A stretch of 64,000 nt of DNA from Tistrella bauzanensis (GTDB lineage: Bacteria > Pseudomonadota > Alphaproteobacteria > Tistrellales > Tistrellaceae), in the NCBI RefSeq assembly GCF_014636235.1, contig NZ_BMDZ01000009.1, positions 39,467-103,466 of the forward strand. The letters are read 5' to 3'. Positions 8,188-17,689 of this stretch are shown piece after piece. A model generated the notes under the pieces. That model worked only from the letters and a program-made list of their open reading frames with translations, did no database searches and had not been told where the DNA came from. The translations under genes and the position numbers were made by a program. The first letter of the stretch is position 1, and the number at the start of each line of letters is the position of its first letter.

Positions 8188-8425
8188 GGTGAATCTCCAT
8201 TGGGATGAAGCGGAGACACACCGGCCCACGCATGCGGGGAAGGTGCGTGACCCCGCGGTGGGTTGATAAGGCGAAAGCATCCGCCACCAGAGGCTGGTGG
8301 CCGCTCGCGGAAGGATGCGGTGCGAGCTGGCTCGGTCACGCAGTGGGAACTGCGCCGCAACCTCGAAGACCGATGGTTGCCTGGCATGTCGCTGACGACG
8401 TCAGCAGGCATGGGGCCAGCATGGC
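8188..8425 (-). ncRNA. Long structured leader upstream of STY4534/DUF3577 gene
   Basis: The proximal part (8205-8275) has CCCACCGCGGGGTC with CCTTCCCCGC stems. The distal part (about 8283-8420) has several hairpins, including GCCACCAG / CTGGTGGC (8292-8311) and GCTGACGACGTCAGC (8390-8404). The distal part recurs upstream of the genes starting at 16888 and (more diverged) 13907. A candidate RNA motif upstream of DUF3577 genes has, as I recall, been published; this may be a member. Direction of effect is unknown. Confidence 0.55.
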
Positions 8426-8497
8426 GGGGCCTCGCGCGCGCGGCAGCAATCAATCGGCACCCGGGCGCTTCCCTTTGTCCGCGCCACCCGGCGCCTG

Positions 8498-8948
8498 TCA
8501 CAGGCACTTGGCGCCGCGCAGGTGCTCGGGGGTATCGGCGCGCGGACGGCCGGGACGGCTCCAGGCGCCGCCACCGCGCGCGCCGATCAGCCGCCAGCCG
8601 GCGGCGCGCAGGCTGGCGCCACCTTCGTCGGGCATGGTGTAGGTGAGCAGGCGTATGTAGCCCAGCGCCCTTGCCGCCTGCCAGGCCGCGCCGTAGAGCT
8701 TGCTGCAGGCGCTGGGTGTGCCGTCGGTGCACAGCCGCGTGACTTCCAGCGTCCAGGTGCCGCGCGACCGGGCGGCCGACAATGGCCACGCCGTGGATCA
8801 GGTCGCTGTCGCTCAGCGTGACGGCCAGGGCGAACTTCGCGCCCTGGACCGGGCGGTGGTGGCGATGGTGCGACAGAACGAATGCATTGGCCGTGCGCAG
8901 CGACACCGGTAGGAGGTGCAGCCTCGGCGAGGTCGATGGCGTGTTCAT
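8498..8948 (-). pseudogene. XF1762-family protein gene, frameshifted
   Basis: The first frame from ATG 8948 (MNTPSTSPRLHLLPVSLRTA, ending IVGRPVARHLD) matches the N-terminal half of XF1762-family GNAT-like ICE proteins. The second half (WTLEVTRLCTDGTPSACSKL, then YTMPDEGGASLRAAGWR to the stop at 8498) continues in another frame. The break is near 8745-8760, where CACCTGGACGCTGG replaces the expected spacer before WTLEV, consistent with a small deletion. Unless the base calls are wrong, the gene is inactive. A GGAGAC ribosome site precedes the start. Confidence 0.7.
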
Positions 8949-9050
8949 GCGGTTGTCTCCGGTGGCATGCCGGCGTTGTGGCCGGCGGGGCGTGCCTCGG
9001 CGGCTGGAGACAAACGCGCACGCGCGGCGATGGCGGCGGTGCGAACAAAA

Positions 9051-9075
9051 GAAGGCCCCCGATGCGGGGGCTGCG
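9051..9075 (-). terminator. Intrinsic terminator after DUF3085
   Basis: On the minus strand AGCCCCCGCATCGGGGGCC forms a stem with a short loop followed by TTCTTTTG, between the DUF3085 stop and the XF1762 start. Confidence 0.6.
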
Positions 9076-9089
9076 AGGCGGTTGCCGCG

Positions 9090-9386
9090 TCAGGCGGGAG
9101 GCACCACTGCTAAGGACAGGTGCGTGGCGGTGGCGGAAAGCACGAGATCGTCCGCCGAGTGCTGGAGGCGCGTGAACAGGCCGTCCTTCGGGTCGAAATA
9201 CTCCGCGAAGTCATCGCCGCCCAGCTCGCGGCCGGCGAGGTGCCACCAGTCATCGAACGGGTCGGTGTCCGGGTTGCATCCGACGGCGTAGGCGAGCAGT
9301 GCCTGGCGCCCATCCGGGCGACGCTCCCCACGCTCGGCGAGGAAGTACACGCCCTGATCCTTGACCAGGACAATGCGGCACTGATT
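9090..9386 (-). pseudogene. DUF3085 gene, 3' part (split by mer transposon)
   Basis: This piece encodes CRIVLVKDQGVYFLAERGER and the rest of a DUF3085 C-terminus, ending ...LSLAVVPPA at a TGA (9090-9092). The 5' part is at 12877-12938. Removing the transposon and one TGATT copy joins them in frame (...EAIAN-Q-CRIVLV...) into a 117-residue protein. The interrupted gene is therefore dead, but the lesion is precise and reversible in principle. Confidence 0.85.
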
Positions 9387-9424
9387 GGGGACGTCTCAGA
9401 AAACGGAAAAAATCGTACGCTAAG
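9387..9424 (+). repeat. Left terminal inverted repeat of mer transposon
   Basis: 38 bp starting GGGGACGTCTCAGAAAACGG and ending ACGCTAAG, the Tn21/Tn501-type Tn3-family end. It matches the right end apart from one substitution near the tip and one extra A in the A tract. The tnpA remnant stop codon lies inside it. Confidence 0.95.
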
Positions 9425-9974
9425 CCGGTTGCAGCGGTCGTAGCGGCCTGAACTTGCCCGCGCCGATCTTGGCGCTGCTGTACTGCAACAGGGCGTCATC
9501 GACAGTCTGGCCGTGACCGCGTAAGGCGTTTGAGGCCCGTTCCAGATAGCCGCACCTTGGCGTTGATCGCCTTGCCGGACGCGTGCAGGTCGATGATTTC
9601 GTCGGTGACGGTGGCCATGCCCTCGATGGCGAGCGCACCAGGGTCGCGTAGCGGCGCTGTGCCTCGAACTTGGCCAGATCGGCGGGCGTCATCTGGCCGC
9701 CTTCGCGGGCGATCTTGAGCAGGCGGTTCTGGTGCACCGACCGCTCGATGCCGGAAGGCAGGTCGAGCGCCTGCCAGGCTTTGAGGCGCTCGATGTGTTC
9801 GAGTATGTGGCGCGAGTTCGGCTTGACGGGCGACTGGCGCAGCCAGGCCAGCCAGGTCGTCTTGCCGTTGTCGTGGCGCTTGAGCAGATCGTCGAGGCGG
9901 TGCCGGTGGGTGGCCGACAGGGGATCGGACAAGGCCGCGTAGATGCGGCGGTTGGCGCGGCTGTAGGCGTTCAT
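9420..9974 (-). pseudogene. tnpA: tnpA remnant, Tn3-family transposase
   Basis: Residues 1 to about 113 ([17 protein letters not shown], then [20 protein letters not shown], then [22 protein letters not shown]) match the central part of Tn3-family TnpA. The homologous frame then shifts ([30 protein letters not shown] lie in the next frame), and finally the true C-terminus ([12 protein letters not shown]) appears. Hundreds of codons, including the DDE catalytic region, are missing. The protein cannot be an active transposase. Confidence 0.85.
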
Positions 9975-9992
9975 CGAACACCTCCCTTTTCC

Positions 9993-11979
<1,987 letters not shown>

Positions 11980-11991
11980 GGTGATCTCCTT

Positions 11992-12342
11992 TCAGTAGAA
12001 CAGCGGCAGGACGTAGGGAAACGCGAGGGCAACCAGAACCAGGGCGGCCACGATCCAGAAGATCACCTTGTAGGCAGTCCGCACTTGGGGCACGGCGCAA
12101 ACGTCGCCGGGCTTGCAGGCATGGGCTGGTCGGAAGATGCTGCGCCAGGCGAAGAACAGCGCGATGAGCGCTGCGCCGATGAAGATCGGCCGATACGGCT
12201 CCAGCACGGTCAGGTTGCCGATCCACGCGCCAGAGAAGCCGAGCGCGACCAGGACAAGGGGGCCGAGGCAGCAGGCCGAGGCGAGGACGGCCGCGACGCC
12301 GCCGGTCGCCAGTGCGCCGCAGCCGTTCTTGGGTTCCGACAT
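11992..12342 (-). CDS. merT: Mercuric ion transporter
   Basis: 116 residues from ATG 12342 (MSEPKNGCGALATGG); a longer frame starts upstream of the promoter and is rejected. Three membrane segments are visible. The first holds the vicinal pair Cys24/Cys25, and the cytoplasmic loop holds Cys76 and Cys82, all needed to pass Hg(II) inward to MerA. A GGAGAAC ribosome site is present. No merC, merE or merD follows. Confidence 0.96.
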   Translation of the reverse strand: MSEPKNGCGALATGGVAAVLASACCLGPLVLVALGFSGAWIGNLTVLEPYRPIFIGAALIALFFAWRSIFRPAHACKPGDVCAVPQVRTAYKVIFWIVAALVLVALAFPYVLPLFY

Positions 12343-12377
12343 AAGGTTCTCCTTCCGGGACTTCGCTTGATGCTGTA

Positions 12378-12408
12378 ACGTTACTTCCGTAGTCAACTAC
12401 GGAGTCAA
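12378..12408 (-). promoter_or_regulatory. mer operator/promoter (MerR-activated)
   Basis: On the minus strand TTGACT (-35, 12403-12408) and TAACGT (-10, 12378-12383) are separated by 19 bp containing the dyad CCGTAGTTGACTACGG. The over-long spacer is the hallmark of MerR-family promoters, where bound regulator twists DNA to activate. It drives merTPA; merR is read divergently from 12414. Confidence 0.93.
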
Positions 12409-12413
12409 GCGCC

Positions 12414-12821
12414 ATGGAGAACGCTCAAGAGAATCTGACCATCGGGGCCTTCGCCAAGGCAGCCCGGGTCAACGTGGAGACGATCCGCTTCTATCAGCTC
12501 AAGGGCTTGCTACCCCAGCCGGAGCGGCCCTACGGTCGCATCCGCCGCTACGGGCAGGCGGACGTGGCGCGGGTGAAGTTCGTGAAGTCAGCCCAGCGCC
12601 TGGGATTCAGCCTGGATGAAGTCGGCCAGCTCCTGAAACTGGAGGACGGCACCCATTGCAGCGAGGCGGCCGAACTGGCTGCTCACCGGCTGGCCGATGT
12701 GCGCGCACGCATGGCGGACCTCACGCGGATGGAAGAGGCCCTGTCGACGCTAGTGAGAGAGTGCAACGCGCACCATGGCAATGTTTCCTGCCCGTTGATC
12801 GCAGCTTTGCATTGCTGCTAA
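12414..12821 (+). CDS. merR: Mercury-responsive transcription regulator
   Basis: 135 residues. An N-terminal winged helix-turn-helix ([20 protein letters not shown]) is followed by a dimerisation helix. The Hg(II) ligands Cys82, Cys117 and Cys126 are all present at the canonical positions. It represses itself and activates merTPA on Hg(II). It is divergent from merT, and its ATG lies just beyond the -35 box of the mer promoter. Confidence 0.97.
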   Translation: MENAQENLTIGAFAKAARVNVETIRFYQLKGLLPQPERPYGRIRRYGQADVARVKFVKSAQRLGFSLDEVGQLLKLEDGTHCSEAAELAAHRLADVRARMADLTRMEEALSTLVRECNAHHGNVSCPLIAALHCC

Positions 12822-12837
12822 AGGGCCCACTTCGGCT

Positions 12838-12876
12838 CTTAGCGTACGATTTTTTTCCGTTTTCTGAGACGACCCC
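12838..12876 (-). repeat. Right terminal inverted repeat of mer transposon
   Basis: 39 bp, reading inward on the minus strand GGGGTCGTCTCAGAAAACGG and ending CGCTAAG. Imperfect inverted copy of 9387-9424. It is followed directly by the TGATT target duplication. Confidence 0.95.
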
Positions 12877-12938
12877 TGATTGGCGATGGCTTCGGTCAGC
12901 ACGGGGCGCAGGTCAGCGCCTTTGAATCGCAGTGACAT
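12877..12938 (-). pseudogene. DUF3085 gene, 5' part (split by mer transposon)
   Basis: ATG 12938 (ribosome site CAGGAG) starts MSLRFKGADLRPVLTEAIAN, the N-terminus typical of DUF3085. Translation then runs into the transposon end and goes out of sense. The remainder of the gene is at 9090-9386. The interrupted protein would have been 117 residues. Confidence 0.85.
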
Positions 12939-13025
12939 GGATGAAATCTCCTGTGTGGAAGAATGAGAAAGGCCTCCATCCGATGGGATGAAGGGCCTGT
13001 AGTGCACGCGGCCGGAACGGCTGGA
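12939..13025 (-). promoter_or_regulatory. Leader of DUF3085 gene
   Basis: On the minus strand AGGCCCTTCATCCCATCGG and ATGGAGGCCTTT pair around ATCCCATCGGAT, just before the ribosome site. A candidate RNA motif upstream of DUF3085 genes has been published as I recall it; this may be one copy. It is still linked to the severed 5' part of the gene. Confidence 0.45.
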
Positions 13026-13082
13026 ACGCCGTGGCGGATGCCTCGGGTCAGCCGCAGGACCGCCCGGTTTCGCTGCGGGGCG

Positions 13083-13907
13083 TCATGCCGGGACGGCCTG
13101 GCGCTTGCGGGCCGCTTTCGCGTCGAGGATGCTCACGTCGATCTGGCGCCAGCGCCCGTCGTCGATGAGCCTCTCCAGCACTTCGCCGAGCATGTCGAAA
13201 TACACCTCGTCGTGCCGATCGACCAGTTCGACCGATTCACCGTTCTGACGGTGCAGTTCCACCACGTAGGTGTCTCCGCCGCGGTCGTAGAGGATCGTCA
13301 CCCGGCCCTCGAACTTCGCGGTCGAGACCGTGAAGCTGATCGCCGGCGGGGTCTCGATGATCTTGGAGGGCGTGGGATCGACCCAGGTGAAGTCGCGGGC
13401 ACCGGCATCCACCAGCATGTGGGTGATGCGCCGGAAGCGATCGGGGGCCGGCATCTCCTCCAACTGCTCGATGAGCTGGCCCAACTCCATGCACTGCGGC
13501 GTGGGAATGGGCAGCTTGGCCGGCGCCGAGCCGAGGATGTGCCTCGTGATGGTGTACGGCGTGCCGTCCGAAGTCTCCTCGGTGATGACCTCCGGCGTGT
13601 CCGCGCGCAGTCCGTCGAAGCGACGACGGGCATAGGGTTGGACATGCACCTTGGCGCCTTCGGCAGGAACCGTGGTCACCAGGCTGGGATCGAGCACCGC
13701 GAACTCGGAAGGCTTGAGCTTGACGACGATGGCATCGTCGGTCGCGGCGACCACCTTGCCGTCGAAGGGTTGGGGGTCGATGGCGAAGCCCAGCGTTGAG
13801 GACAGCGGCTGATCATCGAACACGCGGTACTTGAACGACCGCACGTTGCGGGGCACATGGCCTGCGACCAGCGAAGGCATCATGGATTTGATGAGGGAAC
13901 GATCCAT
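13083..13907 (-). CDS. ICE hypothetical protein, 274 aa
   Basis: 274 residues from ATG 13907 (MDRSLIKSMMPSLVAGHVPR), with AAGGAG 8 nt upstream. The protein has several regularly spaced beta segments, a region on cis-acting hydrophobic strands (AISFTVSTAKFEGRVTILYD) and a basic C-terminus (DAKAARKRQAV). No signal peptide or metal motif. Conserved among ICEs of this type in my judgement, but I cannot name a domain. A structured leader with the far-upstream repeat precedes it. Confidence 0.7.
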   Translation of the reverse strand: MDRSLIKSMMPSLVAGHVPRNVRSFKYRVFDDQPLSSTLGFAIDPQPFDGKVVAATDDAIVVKLKPSEFAVLDPSLVTTVPAEGAKVHVQPYARRRFDGLRADTPEVITEETSDGTPYTITRHILGSAPAKLPIPTPQCMELGQLIEQLEEMPAPDRFRRITHMLVDAGARDFTWVDPTPSKIIETPPAISFTVSTAKFEGRVTILYDRGGDTYVVELHRQNGESVELVDRHDEVYFDMLGEVLERLIDDGRWRQIDVSILDAKAARKRQAVPA

Positions 13908-14110
13908 GGGGAAACTCCTTGAGGAAAAACAAGGGATTCCCCGCCCGCAAGGGAGAGGTCCCTTGTGGGTGGCGTGGATGGACGCGGTAGGTCCGTAGGA
14001 AGAAACGACCAGCACGGTTTCCCGCGCTTGCAGCCTCGAAGGTCTCGACTGCCTGGGCATGTGCCGGCAACGCCGACGAACATGGGGCAAGCATGGCCCT
14101 GGGGCGGTCT
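13908..14110 (-). ncRNA. Long structured leader of 274-aa gene
   Basis: The proximal part (13940-13985) holds CCACCCACAAGGGACC and CCCTTGCGGGCGGGG. The distal part (about 14030-14105) contains the CCTCGAAGGTC...TGCCTGGGCATG...CATGGGGCA block shared with the leaders at 8188-8425 and 16889-17110, though its central hairpin differs. Function inferred from recurrence. Confidence 0.5.
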
Positions 14111-14164
14111 GCCTGCCCGCAGGAAACGGCACCGCACCACAACCGTTTTCCTGTGCTGCGGGCA

Positions 14165-14192
14165 AGAAAAAGCCCCTCGAAAGGGGCTGGAG
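14165..14192 (-). terminator. Intrinsic terminator after 92-aa gene
   Basis: On the minus strand CAGCCCCTTTCGAGGGGCT is followed by TTTTTCTTGC, directly after the stop codon at 14196. Confidence 0.75.
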
Positions 14193-14195
14193 GAA

Positions 14196-14474
14196 TCAGG
14201 CTTGGTACACGAAGTAGTGCTCGCGCTGACGCGGAAAGAACACGTGTTTCCACGTGTCGCCGCTTGTGTTGCCACCGTCGAAGACGACCATTTCGTAGTC
14301 GTCCACGTCGGTGTCCACCAGGTCGGCGCTGGCGATATGGCGCATGTGCAGCGTGCCGCTCATGCGCTCGAATACCAGGATCTGGCCGATGGCATCTTCC
14401 TGGCTCATGGCGTTGACGCAGGCTCCGAGTTGGTGCTCGAAGTCGGATGCGGGTGTGATGAGGTCGGGGAACAT
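14196..14474 (-). CDS. Small ICE protein of unknown function, 92 aa
   Basis: 92 residues starting MFPDLITPASDFEHQLGACV at ATG 14474, with CAGGAGC 7 nt upstream. The longer frame overlaps the leader hairpin and is rejected. The mid-section (QILVFERMSGTLHMRHIASA) is strand-rich and the end is aromatic (REHYFVYQA). No known domain recognised. It is followed by an intrinsic terminator. Confidence 0.65.
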   Translation of the reverse strand: MFPDLITPASDFEHQLGACVNAMSQEDAIGQILVFERMSGTLHMRHIASADLVDTDVDDYEMVVFDGGNTSGDTWKHVFFPRQREHYFVYQA

Positions 14475-14540
14475 GGGATCGCTCCTGTGAAAGTGCGCCG
14501 GCCCGGCTCTCTGGCGGGAGACCGGGCCGGCATGCGGTGA
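14475..14540 (-). promoter_or_regulatory. Hairpin leader of 92-aa gene
   Basis: On the minus strand GCCGGCCCGGTCTC...GAGAGCCGGGCCGGC forms a long stem (about 14500-14532) just before the ribosome site. It differs in sequence from the CCACCC leaders but occupies the same position. Confidence 0.5.
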
Positions 14541-14571
14541 GGACAAGGAAGGCCGGGGATGTGTGTGGCAG

Positions 14572-15309
14572 CTATTCGCCGGCCAGCGATAGGCCCGGCA
14601 ACACGGGTGCGTCGGCATCGAGGATGAGGATGCGCACGTCGGCCTGGCCGGCCAGTTCAAGGATCTGTGCCAGCTCGTCCGGCATGCCCTTGCTGCGGTG
14701 CTCCTGCCGAAGCTGCTCGGCGGCGATCCCCTCGACGTCCTGCAGGTGCTGGTCCGTCCAGGGCGTGGAGATCAGCTTGACGCCGATCGCCGGGCTGTAG
14801 GGAATCCGGAACGCGATGAACAAAAAGGCCTCCGGCGTCGCGAGGTCAGCCAGGTTGGCCAGGTACTGGCCGGTTTCGCGGCTGATGTGCGCGCTGCTGA
14901 TTTCCCAGCACCGGCTGTAGTAGCCGGTCTCGAAGCTCAACCGCTGCACGACTTCCCGTGCGGCCTCGGCCGAATAGGTGTCGCCAATGTGGACGGGGCG
15001 GCCGTCGAAGTCGTCGCCGTGGATCGCGTACACCACGGCACCCACCATGCCTTCGCCGCTGCCCCCTTCAGCCGCGTCGCATTCGGCGATCAGTGCGGCG
15101 CCGACAGGTTCGGTGCCAGTCCTGACCACCGCGAAGTCGCTGGTGATGATGCAAGGAGAAGAAACCAGCGCCGCGTCGCAGAGGTGCTGCTGGCTCGGGT
15201 GGATGTTTCGCCAAACATGCGGGCTTCCGTCCTCGTAGCTGATGGACAGCGTGCGGACGATTTTCAGATTCCAGTAGCCGCGTAGAAAGGGATTGGGATT
15301 CTGGGACAT
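14572..15309 (-). CDS. ICE protein with DUF5983-like C-terminal domain
   Basis: 245 residues from ATG 15309. The N-terminal half (YEDGSPHVWRNIHPSQQHLC) is unfamiliar. The C-terminal 100 residues (CWEISSAHISRETGQYLANL to VRILILDADAPVLPGL) resemble DUF5983, a small ICE/plasmid domain whose hallmark is an S-TAHI-like start and a DRDAPxLP-like end. Function unknown; soluble. Confidence 0.7.
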   Translation of the reverse strand: MSQNPNPFLRGYWNLKIVRTLSISYEDGSPHVWRNIHPSQQHLCDAALVSSPCIITSDFAVVRTGTEPVGAALIAECDAAEGGSGEGMVGAVVYAIHGDDFDGRPVHIGDTYSAEAAREVVQRLSFETGYYSRCWEISSAHISRETGQYLANLADLATPEAFLFIAFRIPYSPAIGVKLISTPWTDQHLQDVEGIAAEQLRQEHRSKGMPDELAQILELAGQADVRILILDADAPVLPGLSLAGE

Positions 15310-15392
15310 GGGATTTCTCCAACAGAATAATGATGGAGCAAATCCCCGCCACCGGGAATTGACCCCGGTGGGTGGAAAGAAAGGAAACAGCG
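15310..15392 (-). promoter_or_regulatory. Structured leader of DUF5983-like gene
   Basis: On the minus strand TTCCACCCACCGGGGTCAA is followed by TTCCCGGTGGCGGGGATTT, then GGAGAA and the ATG. The ACCGGGG and CCCGGTGG segments can pair. Clear member of the leader family. Confidence 0.5.
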
Positions 15393-16079
15393 TCAGGTGA
15401 CGCTGATCGTTGGCGTTTGGGCCAATCGCTCGGCGACGCGCCGGCGCAAATTCATGCGGAATGGCTCGTCGCTGACGCCCGCCAGCAGATTGATGGTCTC
15501 CAGCGCGATCAGGGCCGAAGCCTCTTCGATGTCGGCGGCCACAATGGTCTTGCGCAATTGGTCGCCGAGCTGGAGGGCCTGGGAGGAGGAGCTGATGAAG
15601 CGGACCTCGCGGCTCAGGTAGCAGCCGTTGCCGCCGAACTCGAACAGCCGCGGCTTGCTGCAGTACCAGCAGCCCTCGAACTGGATGGCGGTCAGGTGGT
15701 GCCCGTCATCGAACCGGGTGGCGATCAGAAACAATGCGTCGAGATCGGCGGTGTCCTCGAACGAATGACGGTCGATCAAGTTCCCCAGCTCTTCGTCCTC
15801 ATCGGCACGGAAGTGCACGGCGAGCAGTTCGAGCAGCGGCGGGATCGACAGCCCTTCGTCGTCCGGCATCGGAATACCGAGTTGCGTGGCCAGGTCTTCC
15901 AGGCCATCGAGCACGTCCGGCCATTGCGGATTGGTGGTCTCGGCGATCTGGGCGATGTAGGCCTGCCCGTTGCCGGGGTGGCTCTCGTCCAGCGCGAAGG
16001 CGCCGAACAGCGCCTGGATGACGGGCGTCACACGGTCGAGCACGAGAACGCCGGTGGCTTCGTAGTAGTTGTTGGCCAT
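15393..16079 (-). CDS. ICE hypothetical protein, 228 aa
   Basis: 228 residues from ATG 16079 (MANNYYEATGVLVLDRVTPV), with AAAGGAG upstream. It contains an acidic middle part (FRADEDEELGNLIDRHSFED) and a CWYC motif (about 148-151) near GFEGCWYCSKPRLFEFGG-like aromatic strands. It could bind a metal or simply be a structural protein. I do not recognise the family. Confidence 0.65.
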   Translation of the reverse strand: MANNYYEATGVLVLDRVTPVIQALFGAFALDESHPGNGQAYIAQIAETTNPQWPDVLDGLEDLATQLGIPMPDDEGLSIPPLLELLAVHFRADEDEELGNLIDRHSFEDTADLDALFLIATRFDDGHHLTAIQFEGCWYCSKPRLFEFGGNGCYLSREVRFISSSSQALQLGDQLRKTIVAADIEEASALIALETINLLAGVSDEPFRMNLRRRVAERLAQTPTISVT

Positions 16080-16261
16080 GAAGGCTCCTTTCGATGAATG
16101 AACGGAGCCAGCCCTTGCGGACGATGGCATCCGCAGGGGAAACCGCCTGATGCCGGATGGCGCTGGGCGGGGAGAAAACGCGAGGGACATGGCCTCGAAC
16201 GAGGCGCATGTCCCTCATGGGGTCCCGTGAACGCAGTGATGAAGGTGTGCCAGGGACCGGC

Positions 16262-16654
16262 TCACCAACCGCTGTAGTTCAGCAGCAGGTCGGCGATCAC
16301 CTGGCGACGTTGCAGATCGAGACCATCGAAGTCCGACAGTCCTTGGAAGTGGCAGCGCTTGAGCATGGCACCGCCCTCGCGCGCGTTGTAGAAGCTGAAC
16401 ATGGCGGACAGGAACATGCGTTCCCCGCTGCTCAGGACGCCGAGTGCGTCGTTGGCACGCAGCATGTCGGGACGCAGATCCCACTTGCTCTTTGCCTGGT
16501 TCAGGCCTTCGCGCGTGCCGTCGCCAAACCATTGCGGGCCTGCGATCTCGACGCCGCGCTTCCAGACCTCGAAGAAGGCTTGGGGCGCGGCGGCGAAATG
16601 CTGCTCTTCCCGCATGATCTGATCGACGACTTCCTGGGGCAAAAGCTGGTTCAT
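16262..16654 (-). CDS. ICE hypothetical protein, 130 aa
   Basis: 130 residues, helical, starting MNQLLPQEVVDQIMREEQHF at ATG 16654 with TGGAGGA upstream. The middle (SSGERMFLSAMFSFYNAREG) and end (RRQVIADLLLNYSGW) look like conserved helices. A small conserved ICE protein, unknown function. It lies 21 bp downstream of the 70-residue gene. Confidence 0.7.
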   Translation of the reverse strand: MNQLLPQEVVDQIMREEQHFAAAPQAFFEVWKRGVEIAGPQWFGDGTREGLNQAKSKWDLRPDMLRANDALGVLSSGERMFLSAMFSFYNAREGGAMLKRCHFQGLSDFDGLDLQRRQVIADLLLNYSGW

Positions 16655-16675
16655 GACGTGGTTCCTCCAGTTGGA

Positions 16676-16888
16676 TCAGGGTGTGGCGAGCTGGGACCAG
16701 CCGCCTCTTTCGAGGGCACGTTGAGCCGCGGCATAGCTGCGGAAGTACTGGCAGGATTCCCGCGAAACGGGACCTTCTGTATCGCGCGTGCCGATGTAGT
16801 GGCCGGCGGCGCTATGCAGGATTTCGAGCGGCAGGAACTTGCCGCAATGGATCAAGGCCAACTGGCCGAAAGAGGCTTGCTGGGACAT
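16676..16888 (-). CDS. Small ICE protein, 70 aa
   Basis: 70 residues from ATG 16888 (MSQQASFGQLALIHCGKFLP), with AAGGAGC 7 nt upstream; the longer frame runs through the leader and is rejected. The LEILHSAAGHYIGTRD and ESCQYFRSYAAAQRAL segments suggest a compact fold. Unknown function; probably co-transcribed with the 130-residue gene. Confidence 0.65.
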   Translation of the reverse strand: MSQQASFGQLALIHCGKFLPLEILHSAAGHYIGTRDTEGPVSRESCQYFRSYAAAQRALERGGWSQLATP

Positions 16889-17110
16889 GGACGGGCTCCT
16901 TGGAAAAAGCGGGGCCTCGTCCCTCACGGGATGGCAGCTCCCGCACGCGGTTGAGAAAAAAGCATCGGCGTCACGGGTGACGCGCGTCCGCAGACTCGAT
17001 GCGATGGCGGACTGGCGGGTAGCGCGGAAAGAATCCGCGGCAGCCTGGAAACTCTGGCTGCTGGCATGGTGCTGACGAATCAGCGACACATGCGGGCAGC
17101 TTCATGCGCG
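16889..17110 (-). ncRNA. Long structured leader of 70-aa gene
   Basis: It contains the distal block also seen at 8283-8420: AAAGCATC on the plus strand followed by a GCGTCACGGGTGACGC hairpin (16970-16985), CGCGGAAAGAATCCGCG (17025-17041) and GCTGACGAATCAGC (17073-17086). Stems at matching places differ in sequence from the 8.3-kb copy but keep pairing, which argues for a conserved RNA fold. Confidence 0.55.
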
Positions 17111-17168
17111 AGGCGAGCCGCGTCAGCCGGAAATCGGCATTTGCAACAGCCCCGATTGGCGAACGCGG

Positions 17169-17200
17169 AAAAAAGAAAGCCCCGCAATAAGTGCGGGGCT
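17169..17200 (-). terminator. Intrinsic terminator after 17.2-kb gene
   Basis: On the minus strand AGCCCCGC ACTTATT GCGGGGCT is followed by TTCTTTTTTCC. A strong stem with a U-rich tail, 26 bp past the stop at 17226. Confidence 0.85.
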
Positions 17201-17225
17201 GTCAGGAGGATGAGGCGAAACTGGG

Positions 17226-17537
17226 TCAGCGAGGCCTGTCGCCCAGTACATGCTGCTTCCACAGGGCGAATGCCTCGTCCGGTCCCAGCTCTGCGAGGAT
17301 GACGATGGGCTGGCCCCGACGGGCACGCAGCGATGCGAAATACGCTGGCCGGTCGGCGATGGCGTTGAGCTTGATGCCCTTTAGGAACAGCAACTGGCGG
17401 GGGCGAACTTTGGTGGTAACGCAGGCATGATTGCGCTTGTTTGGGGCAAAAGGGCCAGCGAAGCGGGCGGACACGGCCAGAAAACCGCGACGAACTACTT
17501 GTACTTGCCAGGCGAGGCGAACGGGTGACATCAGCAT
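17226..17537 (-). CDS. Hypothetical protein at edge of metal cargo, 103 aa
   Basis: The frame runs from 17537 to a stop at 17226, with a terminator just beyond. The C-terminal part (RRGQPIVILAELGPDEAFAL) looks like a folded protein. No ribosome site precedes the first ATG, so the true start may be internal, or the 5' end may have been lost where the cadmium cargo joins the ICE backbone. Function unknown. Confidence 0.4.
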   Translation of the reverse strand: MLMSPVRLAWQVQVVRRGFLAVSARFAGPFAPNKRNHACVTTKVRPRQLLFLKGIKLNAIADRPAYFASLRARRGQPIVILAELGPDEAFALWKQHVLGDRPR

Positions 17538-17689
17538 ATCGCTATGCGGTAAAGAAGACCGTCCTAAAGCTTGCAGGATCCCGGCATAGCTTCATCATCA
17601 CCTCTCCGTGACGGCTCATTGGAACGAAAAAGGCCAGCATCGCCGTGATGGACTTTCATAATTGCCAGGTCAACTGGCTTGCGTGCTGT

